Notes under the pieces: model-generated | Told to the model about the DNA's origin: nothing | Database searches by the model: none | What the model saw: only the letters and a program-made list of their open reading frames with translations | Assembly: GCA_002688875.1 (NCBI GenBank) | Contig: NZDU01000012.1 | Location: 14,787 to 39,217 of the forward strand | Reading direction: 5' to 3' | Source of the DNA: Candidatus Pacearchaeota archaeon | Lineage (GTDB): Archaea; Nanobdellota; Nanobdellia; Pacearchaeales; GW2011-AR1 | DNA length: 24,431 nt | Position numbers and translations under genes: made by a program | Shown: one piece after another, positions 21,362-24,431 of the stretch | How positions within the stretch are numbered: the first letter of the stretch is position 1 | Layout of the letters: every line of letters starts with the position of its first letter

Positions 21362-24337
21362 ATGGTTAGAAAAGAAGTGGTAGCTGTGGTTTCGATAGTT
21401 GTATTGGGTTTGTTTTTTATTGCAGTTATTGGTTTGATTGGAGACGATAAGAGGGTTACTGGGTTTGTTGTTTTGGAAGAAAGTGATGAGTTTGTTCCTG
21501 GGGAGATTATTGTGAAGTATAGGGATGGAGTGGTTGGGATGGGGAATGAAGTGATTGTGGATGAGGGTGGTGGGGATGAAGTTAAAATTTATGATTATGT
21601 CGAGAGGCCTGATAGGATTGAGAAGATAGTTGATGGGAAGGAGTTGTATACTTTGGTGTTTGATGAGGGTGTGGATGTTGGTGAGTTGGTTGAGGATTAT
21701 GGTGAGTTGGAGGAGATTGAGTATGTGGAGTTGAATTATATTTTTAGGAGCTTTGTTGTTCCTGATGATAGTAGTTATGGTTCGCAGGGTTGGATGAATG
21801 GTGTTGGGTTGGAGAGGGCTTGGAATCTTAGTAAGGGTAAGGAAAGTGTTAAGATTGCGGTGATTGATACTGGGGTGGATTGGAATCATCCGGATCTTTC
21901 TTTTAATATTTGGAATAATAGTGATGAGGGTTGTGATGATGATGTTGACTTGGATGGTAATGGGTGGTTTGGGGATTGTAGGGGGTATGATTTTGTGGAT
22001 ATTGATGTTGCGACGTATATTGGATTGGGCTATCAGTTAGTTGATAATGAGGATTATAATGTTAGTGATAATGATCCTATGGATTTTGATGGGCATGGGA
22101 CGCATGTTGCTGGGATAGCTAATGGGGTTAGTAATAATGGTGAGGGGATTGCAGGAGTTTGTTGGAATTGTAGTTTGATGCCGGTTCGTGCTGGGTTTAG
22201 GATTCAGTTGCCTAGTGGAGGTGGTGTTGGAAGTTTGGAAGTGGATGATGTGGTGAGTGCGATTTATTATGCTAGTGAGAATGGTGCTGATGTAATTTCT
22301 ATGAGTTTTGGTGGTGGGGATTCGGTTAGTGTTCGGAATGCTGTTGGTGATGCTTATGGGGATGGTTCTATCTTGTTGGCTGCTGCAGGGAATTCGGGAA
22401 GTGAAGCTAAACAGTATCCTTGTGGTTATGATGATGTTTTGTGTGTTGCGGCCACTGATGGGAATGATAATAAGGCGAGTTATTCTACGTATGGTGATTG
22501 GGTGAGTGTTAGTGCTCCAGGTTCTGGGATTTTGAGTACGTATTTTGATGATACTTATGTTTCGTTGTCTGGAACTTCAATGAGTACTCCAGTTGTTGCT
22601 GGCTCGATTGGTTTGATTAGGAGTTTGTTTGATAAAAATCAGAGTGAGATAGAGAGTGTGTTGGTTCGTACGGGTTTGGATGTTGATTTTAATGGGGTGA
22701 ATATTAAGCAGATTGATGTTTATGAGGCTTTGTTGAGTTTGGATGATATAAAGCCTAGGGTTGAGTTGGTTGGTGTTGGGAATGGTGAAGGGGTTGAGGG
22801 TGGTGATGGTTTTTTGTCTTATGATGATAATTTGAGTTTTGTTTGTAATGCTAGTGATTGGCAACTAGCTAGTATTGAGTTGAGGATTTGGAATGATAGT
22901 GATTTGAGTTATAGTGAGGGGAGAAATGTTTCTGGGATTTTTGTTGAAGAGAGTTTTGATGTTGGTTTAGATTATGGAGATTATTCTTGGAATTGTTTGG
23001 CTAGTGATGTTAATGGTAATGAGGGTTACGCTTTTAGTAATTATTCTTTTTCTGTTGTTGAGGAAGTTGTTAATGTGGTTAATTTGGATAGGCCTTTGAA
23101 TAGGAGTTATGGTAATGTTTCTTTGGTTGATTTTAGTTGTTCTATTATTAATGGTAGTGGTTATGATTTGATGGAGTTTAGATTGTTTAATGATTCGGAG
23201 ATGGTTTATAGTGAGAGTGTTGAGATTGAGTTGGGTAATGTGAATTATAGTTATAATTTTAGTGATGAAGGGGATTATGAATGGGATTGTTTGGCGAGTG
23301 GAGATAATGTTTCTCTTGTAGCTGGGAAGTTTGATTTTGTTTATGATGTTACTAATCCTGTTGTGAGTTTGTTGGGGCCTGTTGATGGGGAGAGTTATTC
23401 TGGGACTAGTGAGATTGATTTTAATTTTGATGTTGGTGAGTATAGTGCTTGTAGTTTGATGGTTGATGGTAGTGTTGTTGATGGTGTTGATTTGATTGGG
23501 GAGGGAGTGATTGTCGAGAGTTATGGTGAGGGTAGTTATGAATGGATGGTTAGTTGTGTGGATCTTACTGGGAATTTAGGGGTTTCTGAGGTTAGGGGTT
23601 TTGAGGTTAATGAGGTGGAGGATTCTGGTTCGGGTTCGGGGGGTTCTGGTTCTGGTGGTTCTAGTGGAGGCTCTGGGTCTAGTGGGGGTTCTAGTGGTTC
23701 GGGTTCGGGTAGGGGTTCTGGGTCTGGGGGTTCTGGCAGGAGTTCGGGTTCTGGGAGTAGGTCGGTAGAATCAGTAGCTGGTCTTAAGAAGAATTATATT
23801 ATATCAAGTGAGCAGATTTCTGAGGGATATAATCATGAGCTGAAACAAGGGGATGAGATTCAGTTTAAGTTATTAGATGGGGAAGAGTTTGAATATGATT
23901 TGAGGGTTAATGAAATTGGAGTTGGATATGCGGATTTGATTGTTGATGGGGAGTCGGTGGTTTTGGAGGTTGGAGATAGTGCTAAGTTAAGTTTGACTAA
24001 TGATGAGTATTATGATTTGGTTGTTGAGTTGGTTTCTATAAATGATAATAAGGTTGAAGTTAGAATTCAGAAGATTAATGAAAGGATTATTGTTGGAGGG
24101 ATTACAGGGTTTGCTGTTGATGAGGCCAGTATTGAGGATGGTAATTTGTATAAATTTCTTGAGGGGGTTAAAGGTAAGGGGTTTAGGGTTGGAGGGAATG
24201 TTGCTGTTATTGCAATAATTGGAGTGGTTGTTTTCTTGTTGTTTTTGGAAAGGAAGTATATTAGAAAGGAGATTAGGAAAATGCATATCTTGGGTCATAG
24301 GGAGAAGTTTAATAGGTATTTGAGGCCGAAAGGTTAG
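21362..24337 (+). CDS. Cell-surface S8 (subtilisin-like) serine protease
   Basis: A 991-aa exported protease. In order: an N-terminal membrane/signal segment (about 5-27), TGFVV (33-37), an inhibitor-I9-like propeptide (about 44-130, FVPGEIIVKYRDGV onward), and the S8 domain with catalytic D169 (AVIDTGVD), H245 (DGHGTHVAGI), oxyanion N344 (AAAGNSG) and S406 (SGTSMSTP). Two or three Ig-like beta domains with paired cysteines and many N-x-S/T sites follow (about 465-750), then a Ser/Gly linker (about 755-800), a beta-rich domain containing ITGFAV (914-919), one membrane segment (about 946-963) and a basic cytoplasmic tail. It would be anchored to the cell surface. Codons are strongly G/T-biased (GGG, TTG, GAG). 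Target proteins unknown. Confidence 0.93.
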   Translation: MVRKEVVAVVSIVVLGLFFIAVIGLIGDDKRVTGFVVLEESDEFVPGEIIVKYRDGVVGMGNEVIVDEGGGDEVKIYDYVERPDRIEKIVDGKELYTLVFDEGVDVGELVEDYGELEEIEYVELNYIFRSFVVPDDSSYGSQGWMNGVGLERAWNLSKGKESVKIAVIDTGVDWNHPDLSFNIWNNSDEGCDDDVDLDGNGWFGDCRGYDFVDIDVATYIGLGYQLVDNEDYNVSDNDPMDFDGHGTHVAGIANGVSNNGEGIAGVCWNCSLMPVRAGFRIQLPSGGGVGSLEVDDVVSAIYYASENGADVISMSFGGGDSVSVRNAVGDAYGDGSILLAAAGNSGSEAKQYPCGYDDVLCVAATDGNDNKASYSTYGDWVSVSAPGSGILSTYFDDTYVSLSGTSMSTPVVAGSIGLIRSLFDKNQSEIESVLVRTGLDVDFNGVNIKQIDVYEALLSLDDIKPRVELVGVGNGEGVEGGDGFLSYDDNLSFVCNASDWQLASIELRIWNDSDLSYSEGRNVSGIFVEESFDVGLDYGDYSWNCLASDVNGNEGYAFSNYSFSVVEEVVNVVNLDRPLNRSYGNVSLVDFSCSIINGSGYDLMEFRLFNDSEMVYSESVEIELGNVNYSYNFSDEGDYEWDCLASGDNVSLVAGKFDFVYDVTNPVVSLLGPVDGESYSGTSEIDFNFDVGEYSACSLMVDGSVVDGVDLIGEGVIVESYGEGSYEWMVSCVDLTGNLGVSEVRGFEVNEVEDSGSGSGGSGSGGSSGGSGSSGGSSGSGSGRGSGSGGSGRSSGSGSRSVESVAGLKKNYIISSEQISEGYNHELKQGDEIQFKLLDGEEFEYDLRVNEIGVGYADLIVDGESVVLEVGDSAKLSLTNDEYYDLVVELVSINDNKVEVRIQKINERIIVGGITGFAVDEASIEDGNLYKFLEGVKGKGFRVGGNVAVIAIIGVVVFLLFLERKYIRKEIRKMHILGHREKFNRYLRPKG

Positions 24338-24342
24338 TAAAG

Positions 24343-24351
24343 GTGTTTTTT
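24343..24351 (+). terminator. T-tract after the subtilase gene
   Basis: GTGTTTTTT follows the stop codon by a few bases without a stable hairpin. T-rich runs just past stop codons act as termination sites in archaea, with FttA stimulating release. Confidence 0.3.
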
Positions 24352-24391
24352 GAAGGGATAAATTATTAAGAGATATTTAGTTTATAGATTA

Positions 24392-24431
24392 ATGAGTAAC
24401 AAGGTAATGGAACTTGCGACTAGTATGATTG
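24392..24431 (+). CDS. Start of a gene cut by the window edge
   Basis: ATG 24392 opens MSNKVMELATSMI and runs off the end. An AT-rich TATA-like stretch (about 24372-24386) precedes it at leaderless spacing. Thirteen codons are too few for identification. Confidence 0.4.
   Translation, partial: MSNKVMELATSMI

Noticed and set aside
21302..21889. Long minus-strand frame opposite the subtilase start
   Set aside because: Composed of Ile/Asn/Thr/Leu from the complement of GAT/GTT-rich codons; the plus strand encodes the subtilase propeptide.
23621..23765. Direct-repeat region resembling an array
   Set aside because: It is the Ser/Gly codon repeat of the subtilase linker, not a CRISPR; no CRISPR array was seen in the window.

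Overview
The window looks like a low-GC archaeal chromosome, most likely from a DPANN lineage such as Pacearchaeota or Woesearchaeota. The reasons are an FttA/aCPSF1 transcription-termination nuclease, an archaeal RNase J, a 20S proteasome beta subunit, Rad50 and Mre11, Lrp-type regulators, TATA boxes about 25 nt before many start codons, and secreted proteins carrying a TGF[AV]V motif. The lineage is inferred; no rRNA or tRNA gene was recognised.

Positions 1-640 hold a MITE-like 99-bp inverted-repeat element, two related tiny membrane proteins and a tandem-hairpin terminator. Positions 645-7204 are a minus-strand information-processing block read in the order mre11, a frameshifted small gene, rad50, psmB, fttA. 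Mre11 has no ATG, GTG or TTG start and probably begins at ATC. Positions 7602-8270 carry a plus-strand protein ending in a bacterial-type RNA polymerase alpha-CTD domain. Positions 8322-11068 are a minus-strand group: RNase J, a UBA-like Q/N-rich tail-anchored protein and an N5-glutamine-type methyltransferase. A double HTH regulator lies at 11303-12247.

The first notable system is a shared 5' leader. fttA, RNase J and the gene after RNase J are each preceded by a short reading frame ending in Leu-Gly-Gly-x-Ile-stop. The Gly-Gly codons form a consensus Shine-Dalgarno sequence. A perfect 16-bp palindrome centred on CCTAGG follows, just before the main ATG. Two of the genes so controlled are beta-CASP ribonucleases, so autoregulation of RNA processing is a natural hypothesis.

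The second is a plus-strand operon at 12347-17873. It encodes an unknown protein, a GCS2-type carboxylate-amine ligase, an amidohydrolase, a BON-like protein, a GT-A glycosyltransferase and an ATP-grasp ligase. Two, perhaps three, tiny acidic peptides sharing a V-x-[DE]-x-[DE]-S-K motif are threaded between them, coupled by ATGA-type overlaps. This could be an undescribed peptide-modification or small-molecule pathway; that is a hypothesis.

The right end (17876-24431) has a NagZ-like GH3 enzyme, a GT4-type glycosyltransferase, a membrane-anchored twelve-cysteine protein, a DUF4258/DUF2283 pair resembling a toxin-antitoxin module, a large surface-anchored subtilase and the first codons of another gene.
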